Below are positions 1 to 11,145 of a stretch of DNA of 64,000 nucleotides, piece after piece (position 1 is the first letter of the stretch; every line of letters starts with the position of its first letter). Origin of the DNA: Cephalotrichum gorgonifer (Eukaryota; Ascomycota; Sordariomycetes; Microascales; Microascaceae); contig ONZQ02000019.1 in the NCBI GenBank assembly GCA_900312665.1, positions 248,001 through 312,000 of the forward strand, in the 5' to 3' direction. The notes beneath the pieces are model-generated. The model was not told the origin of the DNA. It ran no database searches and was given only the letters and a program-made list of their open reading frames with translations. The position numbers and the translations under genes are program-made.

Positions 1-1310
1 GGTCGATGGACATAAAGTATGTGACAGTATCCCTAGCAGTCACCTCGATCGTGGGAGTGGAATATAGCTGACCTGGCAACTAGTCACTACGGCCTCAACT
101 TGGGCATCGGGGGCAAGTTGTTCCGTGCGCCTCTCGATACAGAGAAAATTCACGTACATATATCAGCGCATACCCTCCTCTTGCTGTTGTAGAGGCTTAC
201 TGGTTTTCTTTATACATAGCGGGTGCTCGATATTGGCACCGGAACTGGTATACTTTCACCAACCCCTTATATGCCCCTCTGACGCACTATACGCTAGTAG
301 CTAACTTTGTGCTCGTCGGCTAGGTATCTGGGCTATGTATGTCTAGTTTTAAATTGTGAATACAGGACGCTGTGCCTTGCTAACTGTCTACAGAGACTTC
401 GCAGATGAACACCCTCAGTATGCCTACTCCCTCCCCACAGCCACTCCTTGTGCACGCAGATGTTTCCAGGAGCAAGCACTCTGCAGGCGCCGTCCCCTCT
501 TGAAATTGCGTGCTAACTAGTTGAAATAGGGTGCAAGTCACCGGGACCGACATCTCCCCCATCCAGTCACCCTGGGTTCCACCCAACCTGAAGTTGTAAG
601 TATTTGTGGCAATCACGGACAGACAGAGATGGCCAGAGGATCACTAAGACTCTGCCGGCAGCGAAATCGAGGACTGCACCCTCGAATGGACCTTCCCTCC
701 AGACTCTATGGACTATATTCACATGCGCTGGCTGCTCGGAAGCATCACCGATTGGACCGCCCTATTCAAGGAGGCCTATAGGACGTGTGCCCCCGGCGGG
801 TGGGTCGAGAATGCTGAATCTTCCGCCTTTGTCAGGAGTGACCACGAGGAGATCCCCGAGACCGCAGCCCTCGGCCAGTGGGGAAAGATCTTTGCCGAGG
901 GCGGCAAGAGGATTGGGAGGTCATTCACGATTGTAGAGGACGACACGCAGAGAAAGGCTATGGAGGAGGCCGGATTTGTCGACATACAGGTGTTCGACTG
1001 GAAGGTAAGGCCCTGCAGGATATCTTCACCGCTGCTGAAAGAGATTGATCGCTAATGGCCTGTCATTCGGCATATCTAGAGGCCCCTCGGTGCCTGGCCC
1101 AAGGACTCCACCCTCAAGGAGATCGGCTCCCTCGCCCAGGCTGCGTGGGAGGCGGATATCGAGGGATATATCCTCTTCATCGCCAACACCCTCGGCTGGA
1201 CCAGGGACGAAATCCAGGTTTTCATCGCCCACCTCCGTTACGAGCTGCGGACGTGTAAATACCTGGCGTACCTGAACCAGAGGGTAGTGTGGGGCCGGAA
1301 GCCGGAGTAA
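1..1310 (+). CDS. LaeA-like SAM-dependent methyltransferase, 5' truncated by the window edge
   Basis: Class I SAM methyltransferase of the LaeA-like/TAM fungal family. The exons I can join in phase are <1-16, 84-153, 220-247, 324-336, 394-417, 530-595, 662-1004 and 1080-1310. Joined, they give the glycine-rich SAM loop (LDIGTGTGIWAIDFADEHP), then GTDISPIQSPWVPPN, FEIEDCTLEWTFP and DYIHMRW, all family signatures, and end at TAA 1308-1310. Introns have good signals, for example a CTAAC branch site near 512 and GTAAGT at 596. The gene is unusually cut up, with exons of only 28, 13 and 24 nt inside the SAM-binding region. The start codon and N-terminal third lie upstream of the window. LaeA itself is a nuclear regulator of secondary metabolism, but many paralogs have unknown substrates, so no specific role is claimed. 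A second family member lies at 32.3-33.5 kb with different intron positions. Confidence 0.85.
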
Positions 1311-2091
1311 CATCCCGAACGTATAGTAGTACCACTAGGGCGACATCGCGCTTCTCTCCCATGGTTCATTCCTACGATGATTTGACTTATTAGGAGTTCA
1401 CTTCGTCTCATATTGGTTTCTCTCGCGACTTTTCGGGTTATGACTTACCTCATCTTTTTTTCTTGCTTTCCTTCTACCCACCCCGGACACCTCATGATTC
1501 CACCCTTCCCCCTATTTATAGCTGTAATCCCGGGACGCAAATAGTATGATGCTCATAAAAGCTTCCCGGTGCGGAGCTGGTTACTTTACCCGGACAACTC
1601 CCCCCGGGCCCTTTCCCCCCCCCAAGTTGAACATATAGCCAGCGAGCCTGCCAATAATACCGAAATGGGAGATTCTCAAAAATATCCGCCGATATTACCA
1701 CTGCCGTTCAAGCTTTTCTGCCTCCCATTTGCCATGTGCCGAAACCCCGGACATGTGGAAACTATGGGACTTGCCTTGTTTATTAATTTGATCATCGACA
1801 AATGAAAGCGCACATTACCCATAGGCGAGTGACGAAGAGTCAGCCTGAGCGAAACAGAGGCCATTTATCTATAGCACCATCTAGTTTCTGTTCCCCGCTA
1901 ATTAGTGCCCTTCGCGTGTCTTCATAGATTGGACTACCCGGCAATATAACCTCCATCCCCTCGAGATCTACCTACATATAGGCACGGCCACCCCGCGAGC
2001 TCCGTTGAGTGACCAATGCCACATCTCCATCTCGCCCTACCCTCTTAATTACCTCGTCACCTAGCACGCTGAAAGTTTGCCAACCCGAATA
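1311..2091. other. intergenic, no gene seen
   Basis: This lies between the methyltransferase stop and the next start. It has C- and T-rich tracts and no open frame with protein-like composition or splice-supported continuation. It presumably holds the 3' UTR of the first gene and the promoter of the second. Confidence 0.5.
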
Positions 2092-2858
2092 ATGTTCGCC
2101 GCCTCCCTCTTCGCGCTCGGCCTCGCCGCCACAGCCTTCGCCCAAGCCCCCGAGGGCTACTCCACTGTCTACCTGACCTCCAAGGTAGATGTGAAATACG
2201 TGATCGTGCCGGCGAAGGCTGAGGCCGGGGGCGCATTGGCCGTGTGAGTCGCCTTGTCCTTCCCAATTAGTCTTCCCCCTTGGCTTTTTTCTTTTCGCAC
2301 CGGCTAACTCCGTCAACTTGTTGGGAGCGTTTTAGCCAGGTCCGCGATGACTCTGTTGGGCAGCAGTGGTATATCAAGCAGGGCAGCAGCCACATCCAGC
2401 TGGCTGAAACTACTCTCTGCATAGACGCAGGTGCGCAGAGTAAGTGGACCGACATAACCCTACCCTAATGAGACCCTTCCGGTGTTAACCCTTTTTTCTC
2501 TCTCGAAACAGGCAACTGGAAGGATATGGCCCTCATCCACCTCGCCGAGTGCGACGAGGCAGCCCCAGGCCAGATCTGGGATGTCAAGGAAGACGGGCGC
2601 ATCGCCGTCGAGGCGTCCCCAGCCCCGCGTGAGTATCCATTAACTATAGCCCCCCATTCCCCCGCCGTCTGTGGAAGACTAACAACCGTGATAGAGGAAT
2701 GCATCGACCTCCAGTACATGAGGGCTACCCCCGGCAACCCCGTCGGTCTCTACACCTGTGCCGGATTGGGCGGAATCGGTGCGGCGGACGCCGGACTCAA
2801 CTGGCCGCAGGTAGAAGTGGCGACCGAGGCGGCGCCAATGGGGGGGATGGCTCCTTGA
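2092..2858 (+). CDS. secreted ricin-type beta-trefoil lectin-like protein
   Basis: Predicted secreted carbohydrate-binding-like protein of 178 residues. Exons 2092-2243, 2336-2439, 2512-2628 and 2695-2858 join in phase with clean GT/AG signals and a CTAAC branch site in the first intron. The N-terminus (MFAASLFALGLAATAFAQ) is a signal peptide. The body shows trefoil-type repeats: QVRDDSVGQQWYIKQ, then TLCIDAG...LIHLAECDEA..QIWDV, then ECIDLQYM..NPVGLYTCAG. The pattern C-I/L-D-x, later C, then Q-x-W is typical of RICIN/beta-trefoil domains. No catalytic domain is attached, so it is likely a lectin or effector-like binding protein. The ligand is unknown. Confidence 0.8.
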
Positions 2859-3433
2859 AAAGATTGTCAAATCCACAACTGGGAGAGGGGGTTGACGGAG
2901 GTGGAGCGGAGGCTATCGTGGTTGCGGTGCAACACCCGCGAGGTCGCACTCTTCCCTTCACCGATTGTATGTAAGGGGCTGTACATAGCGCGCTTAGTGC
3001 GAAGCAATAACGTCGAGATGCTAGTTTATATCTGGGGGTGATGTGACATGTGGAACACTTCACTGCCTTGCATACGATTGCATCAGAAGTCTCCGGTACG
3101 ACACGGTGTTGGAGACCCATTGCCTGTGGAGGTTCGGGAGAACGAGTAGGGATGGTAGAAGAGCTGTGTTGGCGGAATGGTGTACGACTCTATGGACCGT
3201 AGTTGAACTTCGTTGAGGAGCTTCATAATGTTTTCAGGCTGACGTGTAACGGGCTTGTTCCAGTTGATCGACTAGTCTAACAATATCTAGCTAGCTGGTC
3301 ATTCTAACAGACTTGGACAGCTGGTTACTAGTATCCATAGCGCTGCCGACTGACACCGTAATATGTACGTCTCAAGCTGGGTATTGAGCCCAAGCAGGGC
3401 CCATTATCCCTATCCGTTCGTTGGCTATCCCCC
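2859..3433. other. intergenic, convergent 3' ends
   Basis: This lies between a plus-strand and a minus-strand gene, so both face inward. No coding signal was found. Confidence 0.5.
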
Positions 3434-4135
3434 CTACTTCCCCTCAACATCCTTATCAATGATAACCACCCTTGCAATCTTGGCAAAGTCCGCCTCCTGC
3501 CCCTTGGCACTCAAATCCAACCCCTCAAAGACCTTATTCGAGACGATAAGATTCGCAACGAACAGGGCCTCCTCGTCACCCACGTTCTCGGAGCGGACGT
3601 GGTGGCACCCGGGCGCCTCGTACCAGCTCTCCCCGGGCCCGTAGATCCTTGCGCCGCTGTCGTGCGTGCGAGTCTCCCCCGTGACGGGGTCGGTGTGGGT
3701 GTGGACCATCTGGTTTAGGACGCGGCCGCGGATGACGGTGGCCGAGGCTGCGGCGCCCCCGTGTGTGTGTGGCGGCGTTGCTACGGGTCATTCTTAGAAG
3801 CTTGGCGAGCCGAGAAAGGTAGGTATTTGAGGGAAGTAGAAATAACGGCCCGGGAGCTCAGGAGGGGGGGATCACTCACCGGAGTTGGGTGGCGCTGTAA
3901 TCAGAAGGCCTAGCCATGACGTGCCCGGAATGTTCGGGGGCTGGTGGTGGTACGAGAGGGCTACGCTAGGTACGGGACGCCTTCAACGTACCCAGAAAGA
4001 GGGAAGATTAGTTCCTCTGGCCAGGTCGCGTCAATCGAAAAGGGGGGCTTACCCATCAACTGTCCACATCCCATCTTTCTCAACTACATTCTGATCCTCC
4101 CACTTGAGGTTCAAGTCAACATTGGTGGTCGCCAT
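3434..4135 (-). CDS. cupin-domain protein
   Basis: Small single-domain cupin of 171 residues. Minus-strand exons 4135-4053, 3965-3880 and 3780-3434 join in phase. The start follows a CCACCACA context and reads MATTNVDLNLKWED. The core has the cupin metal-site pattern: ATPPHTHGGAAASATVIRGRV gives the HxH and the later acidic/Gly positions, and APGCHHVRSEN in the second half supplies the second-motif histidines. There is no signal peptide, so the protein is likely cytosolic. Cupins of this size include dioxygenases, isomerases and sugar-binding proteins, so the reaction cannot be assigned. Its neighbours are secreted proteins and give no operon-like clue. Confidence 0.8.
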
Positions 4136-5148
4136 TGTGGTGGTGGATGGCTAATTTGTATAGTCTGTGAAGATGTATATAATGGATAACGATGATATTG
4201 AGCGCCGTAAATTAGAACAGGATGTATTGAAGATTAGAGAACTGGGATTGATATTTCTCAGGGGTACTTATACCCTTCGAAACTGGTGGCGGCGTCGTAT
4301 GATGTTCCCATTGTACTGCGTGACAGTACCTCATCGCACAAGAACATATTGAAACTGAAGTCACTCATCAGATGGGTATCCATCTTCAAATTCTATCCAG
4401 CAACTTGGCAGATTCATAATCACGTTACAAGATGACGGGCACTATGTCGATCTAGCCAACCATAGAATCACGGCATATTCGCCTACCCCACATTATACTG
4501 AGTTAGTGCTTGGCTTGCCCCAATGTTCCGAACCAAGCAAGCATAATCGGCGGTCTGCAATGGTCCATCGCGCACACTAAAATGCACGATTTATCATCCG
4601 TGGCACTCGATTTCTCACCGACGGGAACTGATTCATCATCGGGTGCGCCCCCAACATTCCGCGATAGACGAAGTACATCGCTTCGAGCTTTGAACCACAT
4701 TTTTGCAACTGAAAACTCAACCACCTACTCATTTCATCTCTCGATGGTAAAGACACCTCTCGTAACCTATAAGGGGACAGCCACTAATGTTACACAACTG
4801 CTAAACCTTACAGACTAGCTTTACTCTCAATGTGTCTCTTGGTCTGCCTATAGTACTACGATAGATGAATGCCACTAAGATAGACGATGATGTACGCTTG
4901 CTCTCGGATGTTCCTTAGGCATGGATATTGTGAGTGTACACAAGCTTAACCGCAGGGCTCGTTGTAAAGCGGGACCCGGGGTGTTAATTCCAAGGGCTAT
5001 CTAACCCAAATATAAGAATATACGTTTCTCTGTAGAACTTAAGACTACGCAGATCGCGGGTTGGACGCCCCATTTGCCCAGAACCCTCGTAAGAAGGCTC
5101 ACATGAAAACTCGCATAATAGACAGAAGTCCCGCCCGACTACCATCTA
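4136..5148. other. intergenic, 1 kb, no convincing gene
   Basis: A 102-codon plus-strand frame at 4510-4818 is the only sizeable open frame. It has no recognisable motif and no typical start context, so I treat it as chance. The rest is the promoter of the cupin gene and the 3' flank of the next minus-strand gene. Confidence 0.4.
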
Positions 5149-5783
5149 CTAGCCCCAGTTGGTGCATCTGAGCTTCCCCTGATCATACTCGATTCCCTCG
5201 ACTAGTGCGTCTGTTAATAGATGCATTCCCCACATAAGGCGACCTCGTTTAACGAAACAGGCACTCACAGAGGTCTATAGACGTCATCATCGTCGTGCCA
5301 CCAGGCATAGCGCAGCTGCAATGCAGCCATTCCTTGGTGGAATTGTGCTGTATTCGTCTCGGATCGTCGAGATGGCACTCGAAGCAAGAATGACTAAGAT
5401 TGCCGCTTTTCCCACTGTTAGCTATTGATTTATCCATGGCTAGATCGACGTACATAAGTAATGTCGAATAACGGTATTGGGAATCGTCACAGGTGAGGGA
5501 CCTACTACTTCCTCCACCTCAAAAGCCCTCCACTAGTAGCCAAGCACTCATCCAAGACGATCCTGAAGAACGTTCCGGTGGCCTCCGATATGACACCGTC
5601 CGGGTAGCACCACGCATCGTAGACAAACTTGTGTCCTCCGTCGACGCCGTCGTCGTAGACCATAGGCATAGGACACCATTTCCTATAGGCGGCTGTGCCT
5701 GGGTTGGGTTCTCCCCAGAGGTTGAGAGGATTTTGCGCGAAGGTCCCGGTGAGGAGCACCAGTATTGGTAAGGCGAATTTCAT
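5149..5783 (-). CDS. secreted CVNH-like (cyanovirin-N fold) small protein, copy 1
   Basis: Predicted secreted protein of 161 residues. Minus-strand exons 5783-5506, 5414-5269 and 5210-5149 join in phase. The signal peptide is MKFALPILVLLTGTFAQ. Two half-repeats fit the CVNH pattern. The first is YDAWCYP..IVLDECLATSGGLLRW. The second is SHSCFECHL...WLHCSCAM..TSIDLYALVEG..GKLRC, meaning S-C, then C-x-C, then I-D-L, then G-x-L-x-C. CVNH proteins are small fungal and cyanobacterial lectin-like folds; sugar binding here is inference. Donor GTAGGT (5505) and the acceptor beside CTAACAG (5415) were chosen because they give the same exon-1 length and phase as the paralog at 26 kb. The family assignment is from motif spacing only. 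Confidence 0.65.
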
Positions 5784-7400
5784 AGCGAGGTTTGTCTTGA
5801 GTCTAGGCGAGCACTTATGGGGCGTTGTCGATCCACACTTGATGTAGGGAGTGTAAGTACTGTTCTAGAAAACTAGTTTTATATATAGCCGTGCTGAACA
5901 TCGAACGGAGAATTGCTCAATCATTGCCAACAAATGTATCGCTCTCTGGCGTCTCCCAGGGCGTCGCACGAGAATGGGGCAGCTGGGGGTTAAGACATTC
6001 CTCTTCTCCACATTCCTCGACCATCTTACTTTCGAGGAACGGGCGCTTTTCTTGACAGGAATATCAGCAGCCGCTCCCTTTCAAGTCCTCAAGCCACATT
6101 CCAGCCGTCGCCAGCCGAATTTCTTTATCCTCGAGCAGAATTCAAGGATATAGCGCCCGCTCGAGTCCAGGGTCCGTTTTCGTTAAGTCACAGGGTCGCA
6201 CTGGCTTTGCCGACCGAGTAGAATGAATGATACATCGCCCGTCCGAGTCCTACAGTTGGATTCCCACCCTCGCTACAGATCTGCACTTATATATCTACGA
6301 TGAACGTTAATTTGAAAGGAAGCAGTTTGGCGGACCCCCCCCCCCGTCTGCAAGGGACGATGTTTATCCCATACCAACCATAGCTAGCCGCTCCTCCACA
6401 TTCCAGCCTTGGTCCCAGGGACATTGGGCTACGCAGGGGGTGCTAGTGAACTTACATGGTGCTATTTCGTGCTTTCTTTTCTTCGGATCCTGCCCAGCTC
6501 CTCTCCACCCCGTCGCCATACGAGCACAATCCTTCCATGAGGCCACCACTCAGTCCAGGCGGCTTGATGCGGCAGAGGATATTTAATGTTGATCATTGCC
6601 TTTAGACATGTTTCTAAAAATAACAAGGTTGCCAGCTCTCCCTTTGTTGGGTACTGCGCCACACCAAAGGGATCAAAAGACCCCGCCGATCACTGGGGAC
6701 GGTCCCCATAATACGAGCTAACCAGCGCCGTGGTCGACGAGAGGCCAAGTGCTTGCTGCTGACACGTCCTAAACACGTCGTACGGAAATGAAGATCGCGG
6801 ATGGATGATGACGGCAGCCGCCACCAGCTATTGCCGACCCAACGTTACCACTCCCATCCTTCAATACATGGCAACATCCAGGCTTTCCACGTCAGCCTCG
6901 GGCAAAATCCCTGTTCCGGGCCCTCCGGTAGGGCTGCGAGGCGTGGCGGATAGAGGCTGTGATTAGTCTCTGCTTAAAGGAGCGGGCCCACAGCGGCGGA
7001 AGCGAATTGCTCCGCTCTGTTGTCAGCATGATACAGAGATCGGCAAGCCGCCTTCTTGTCTCATCAAGCAGCATGGACCAATGGCCTCCTGGAACCAGGC
7101 AGCTTCTACCGCCCAGGCCTCGACACGAGGTAAATCACAGTGTCTTGACAGTGTCTTGGGCCTCTATTAGATGAGAATACGAGATTCCGTCATGAGAACC
7201 CCGGGTTAGATGACGTACATGGCTGGGAGCGTTCCATGGCCTCCGTGATCTGGACGTGATATAAAAGACGAGGGTATCGCATTCGTTTTGATGTCCGGTC
7301 TAAAGTCATAGACTACACCAACCAGCTTCAAGACACAATCACTCTTGCCACCTTCAACATTAGCATCAATCGCACCAACAGCACCAGCATCAACATCAAA
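5784..7400. other. intergenic, 1.6 kb with an 11-nt C homopolymer
   Basis: Long non-coding stretch upstream of two divergent genes. A run of 11 C lies at 6335-6345. Short motifs recur (CCACATTCC at about 6009, 6092 and 6396) but do not form an array. There is a TATAAAA-like box at about 7260, some 140 bases before the next start. No transposase or reverse-transcriptase frame was seen. Confidence 0.4.
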
Positions 7401-7970
7401 ATGAAGTTCCTCGGCTTCCTCGCCTCCGCCACGGCCGTCACCGCCGCCGCCGTCTCGGCCCCCATCTCCGCCCGCCAGACCGGCGGCCTCCTCTACCCCT
7501 GGGGCACCTACCGCCACTGGGTCCAGACGGGCGCCATCGTCGAGGACCCGCAGGACCAGCCCCTCGTCGTCAAGAACGGCAACCAGGCCGACGAGACTAC
7601 CACCATCGTCGCCTTCAACGTGCCCGAGGACGCCGCGGGCAAGCAGTGCCAGCTCCTGTTCGAGCTGTGGAGCGACCGCGACACCTCTACCGGCTCGCAG
7701 CGCCTCGACGTCTTCACTTACAACAACCCGCCTGCCGACGCGTCGGGCATCCAGGCCCTGCTGAAGACCAAGGAGAGGAACGAGCACGCCGGGAGGATCA
7801 TCGCCAGCTTCGACGAGGAGGCGGTGTGGGAGCAGTCGTACGACGGGTGGCCGATCATCCCGTGCCCGGCTGGGGAGCGCATCGGGATCGAGTACGTGGG
7901 CGTTGGGGATGCTGTCGTGGTGCAGTGGGACATTGGCGTGACCGGTCCTCGCCTGCAGATCCTGGAGTGA
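7401..7970 (+). CDS. secreted protein with But2 C-terminal-like domain
   Basis: Single-exon gene for 189 residues starting MKFLGFLASATAVTAAAVSA, a clear signal peptide, with a possible cleavage near ARQ at 26. The rest resembles the ubiquitin-3-binding-protein But2 C-terminal domain that is common in fungal secreted proteins. Its signature, VAFNVPEDAAGKQCQLLFEL, is a beta-strand-rich segment around a conserved G-K-x-C. It continues with DVFTYNN and ends in ERIGIEYVG..VVVQWDIGV. In filamentous fungi these proteins are extracellular with no known catalytic role. The upstream 5' region is rich in CAACA/CACCA, typical of highly expressed fungal leaders. No intron is needed. Confidence 0.75.
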   Translation: MKFLGFLASATAVTAAAVSAPISARQTGGLLYPWGTYRHWVQTGAIVEDPQDQPLVVKNGNQADETTTIVAFNVPEDAAGKQCQLLFELWSDRDTSTGSQRLDVFTYNNPPADASGIQALLKTKERNEHAGRIIASFDEEAVWEQSYDGWPIIPCPAGERIGIEYVGVGDAVVVQWDIGVTGPRLQILE

Positions 7971-8847
7971 GCGTGGGCTTATTTGAGGGGTGGATAAGTC
8001 TCTGGGTGTGGGTATAATGAGCTCTTTTTCGTGGGACAGATCGATATTTCGCAGTTTATTTAGACGATAAAGACAATGCCTAAAGAATGAGACATGATAT
8101 ACTTGGTTGACCTTCGGATATTTGAGTTTTCCCCAATATGACAGCCGCCTGCCATCAAAAAGACGATTGGCCTTACGGGCTATGCATGATTTTAAGTGCC
8201 ATGACACGACCGCCGCATATAGATACTAACTGAGAAAAGTTACGACCGGCCCTTGACATTCTGGTGTCGTTTTCGAGAGACACCTGCAGCTGGGAAATAC
8301 CATAGGCACCAACATCCTAGACAATCGAATCTATAATCTCAAGCATATAGAACGAGCTTCAGTGGTTTGTAGGCGCCTTCCTGATGGCCGCAGCTATGGA
8401 CTCGGATGCTACTCTGCGTGAGTTGGCTGCCCCCTGTAGGTCCCGAGTCCTGCACTCGGAGCCCGGATGTACACACCATCTCCGTTCTGCCCTGGTGCAG
8501 GGCGTTAGTTCAGCCAACGCCTTCTGTCAGAAGACAGTCTCTAGTATAGGGACTCCTCACGTTCGAACATGGCTGCCGAATGACGCTGGGCGAATAAGAG
8601 TTAGTCGCTGACTCGTACGCGTACCTACGAGAACCCACGGTTCCTCCGTATCCTTACAGTGGCAGATGGAGAAGCACACGTATATGCCCATCCCGACTTC
8701 CGGAGGGACTTGTATTGAGATGGGGTTCGCTGTGCCGACGAGAATGGCCCATTCACACGAAACAGGGTGTTAGGTCGGTCTGTCGCTAGATGCGGGGCGT
8801 TTTACTGTTCGGGTTTATGTATGAGCACCATTGCTTCCAAGTCTTTT
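7971..8847. other. intergenic
   Basis: 3' flank of the But2-like gene followed by unassigned sequence. No gene was seen. Confidence 0.4.
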
Positions 8848-9190
8848 CGTTATGGCGGTATTTTGCGGCCTGCCTCATGTGTCCAGTTTTTAGTGTCGTG
8901 GCGGATGCCTCATGACCGAGAACTGATCCATCCCAGCAAACTTATCACCTTCGAGGAGACGACCAGATGCTATTGGCGGTACTTTGCCGTCGGTCTCATG
9001 CGTCCAATGGTTAGTCTCAGCGTGGGTATCCGACATATACATTTCACAGCAAAATTAGCACCTTCGAGGGGACGACCATTGCATTGCCACGTCATGCACG
9101 TCATGCAAAATTAGTGCCTTTCGAGAAGGCTACCATTGCATGAGATAGAATGTAGTTCCTTCACAGCAATTTTAGTGCCGTTAGAGGTGA
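8848..9190. repeat. decayed tandem repeat (unit about 120 bp with a 35-bp core)
   Basis: A segment containing ATGGCGGTATTTTGC...CTCATGTGTCCA (from 8851) recurs imperfectly from 8972. The associated core CAGCAAA..TTA..ACCTTCGAGG.GACGACCA recurs at about 8934, 9047, 9104 and, more decayed, 9165. Copies differ by substitutions and small indels. No coding frame crosses the array. It may be a satellite or the remnant of a larger mobile element. Confidence 0.55.
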
Positions 9191-9422
9191 ATGTGACCAA
9201 ACAGCGCAAGCCTCGGGACATGACATCACCTTTATCACAATTGCATGTGGTTCCAAGGTTGGACAAGGTCGTCCATGAGCCATGCAGATTCTTCGACAAA
9301 CACACGCTCGAATTCTAAATTATTGAATCATGTACCACAAACTACTCCCAAATCATATGTACACAACTAGCCCAATCCAGAACGAGAACCAGAACCGAAG
9401 CTGCTAACCCCCCCTTCCCCCG

Positions 9423-10531
9423 TTACCGATGCAACACTGGCGCCCCAGGCACCCAATCCACCCTCCTCTGGAAATACATGACGTCCGCCTCCCTCATATC
9501 CTGGCTAGCCATCTGGCTCACGCACGCGTACAGCGTCCACCCGAACCCCTCCATCGTGCTCAGCAGGTTCAGGACCATCATCCTCGAGATCACGGTGTCG
9601 GTGCCGTTTGCTGCCCACGGGTACCCGTAGAACTTTACCTCGAAGGCGCCGCCGACGACCTCGTGCTTCGTCACCGTGTGTCCGAAGGTGGCGAGGACGG
9701 CGCCCGCCAGGTCCGGGGGTGGTGGGTCGATGAAGCGGAGGCGGTCGGCGCGGGAGAAGACGACGGCGAGCCAGTCGCAAGGGAGGGGGGCGGGGGACTG
9801 GTGGCGGAAGATGAGGGTGTCTGGCGCAGATGGTTAGACCATTTATACATAGAGGCAATACATCTTTCCCTTCGCCGCTACTGGAACAGAGGAGGTTGAC
9901 GAGTCAACGGAAAATGAAAAGACGAAAGAGAAAAAAAAAAAAAGAAGGGTTCTCCGTGAAGTCAGTAAATACCTTTATCAAACTCCTTCTTACTCATATC
10001 CAACGACGCCTGGAGGACCCACCCCCGATTATACAGCATCCCCAACAGCCTCCTCAGCATCCTCTTTGCCGCGTCCCTATCCTCAGCCCCCCATACGTCG
10101 GCCGACCACGGGTTCCCACGCGTCTTGATCTCCATGGCGCCCCCGTACTCCTGCACGTGCCGTATTCCCCTCGGCCACGACGCCGCCACGACCTCCTGCG
10201 CGGCCTGGAAGTCCTCCGGCGAGAAGTTCAGGAAGCGGAGGCGGTCCGACATGTTGAGCGACACGCAGGCGAAGCGCGTCTGGAAGCCGGGAGGGGGCGG
10301 CTGCAGGGGCTGCATCGCGAGGCCCGGGCTCTGTGCGTACGCGAGGGAGGGTTCCGCGGGGGGTGCCTGCGGCTGGTGCTGAGGCTGGTACTGTGGTGGT
10401 GGATCATTGGAGCCGGAGGCGACTGCGTTCTGTGATGTCGAAACACTTGACATGCGTTTTTCATCGCTCTTCTCATCACCTGGGGGCGGCGAGCCCTTGC
10501 TATCCGACGGTTTCTTACCAAATAACCCCAT
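9423..10531 (-). CDS. fungal protein of unknown function with two tandem DRLRF domains
   Basis: 318-residue protein from minus-strand exons 10531-9973 and 9820-9423 (intron 152 nt, donor GTATTT, acceptor CCAG). The start MGLFGKKPSD was chosen over an in-frame upstream ATG at 10738 because it begins the Lys/Ser/Pro-rich leader. Residues 1-90 are low complexity with PPPQYQPQHQPQ. Two copies of one domain follow. Domain 1 reads DRLRFLNF...GAMEIKTRGNPW...RGWVL...KKEFDKDTLIFRHQ; domain 2 reads DRLRFIDP...GAFEVKFYGYPW...FGWTL...YFQRR. Proteins of this type are widespread in Pezizomycotina but uncharacterised as far as I know. There is no signal peptide, membrane segment or catalytic motif. Confidence 0.8.
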
Positions 10532-11145
10532 GTTTGCGTTTCTATCGAGGAGAGTAGTGTTTTGTTGGAGAGAATGTGGCTCATGGGAGAGACTTCTCGT
10601 AGGGAGCTTGCTGACGCTTTTATACGGGATGTTACGGTATGCTCCAATTAACACTGCCTGCCATGATATGAAATCGGGTACTACCAATAGGATTTGCCGA
10701 TTCGAGTGTGTGGCTGACAACGAGGCGAAGCGGGCCATACAACCTGCAGCTCGAAGGATCGGTCTTCCGTCACGTCACACTACTTATCGAATTTCTATTC
10801 GGATTCTATGCGAAGAATGGTAAGGCACTCATAGCAATCTCCCAATTAAATCTAGACCCCAGACTCCATCAGTACTTGCGAGGCTCCCAATCGAACCGAG
10901 TCAATGCAGCTGCCAAAACGGCTACCGAGTTCCAGAGACACTACTTCTTATTTCCTTTTCGGGCGCCTTCTTTTAATTATCGCCATCGCCATCGTTTCTT
11001 ATGTTAACGACGCGTGCATACCTAGCCCAGCGGGAAGATCAAATGCACTTCCCTTCCTTGGGCGAGGTGTCCGCCTTGTTTTTTCTTCCAATGCCCCAAA
11101 CTTCTCGCCCACATTGGAACATGGCCTTACACCTCCAAACATAGC
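10532..11145. other. intergenic
   Basis: Promoter side of the DRLRF protein and 3' flank of the TenA-like gene. No gene was seen. Confidence 0.4.

Noticed and set aside
4510..4818. 102-codon open frame on the plus strand
   Set aside because: No motif, signal peptide, start context or splice-supported extension. Length is within chance for this composition.
6130..6260. tRNA-like GTCCGAGTCC / CTCGAGTCC segments
   Set aside because: Acceptor and anticodon stems could not be paired around them. They look like a short chance repeat.
10532..10738. N-terminal extension of the DRLRF protein to the ATG at 10738
   Set aside because: The extra 69 residues are not family-like, whereas MGLFGKK is a plausible native start followed directly by the low-complexity leader.
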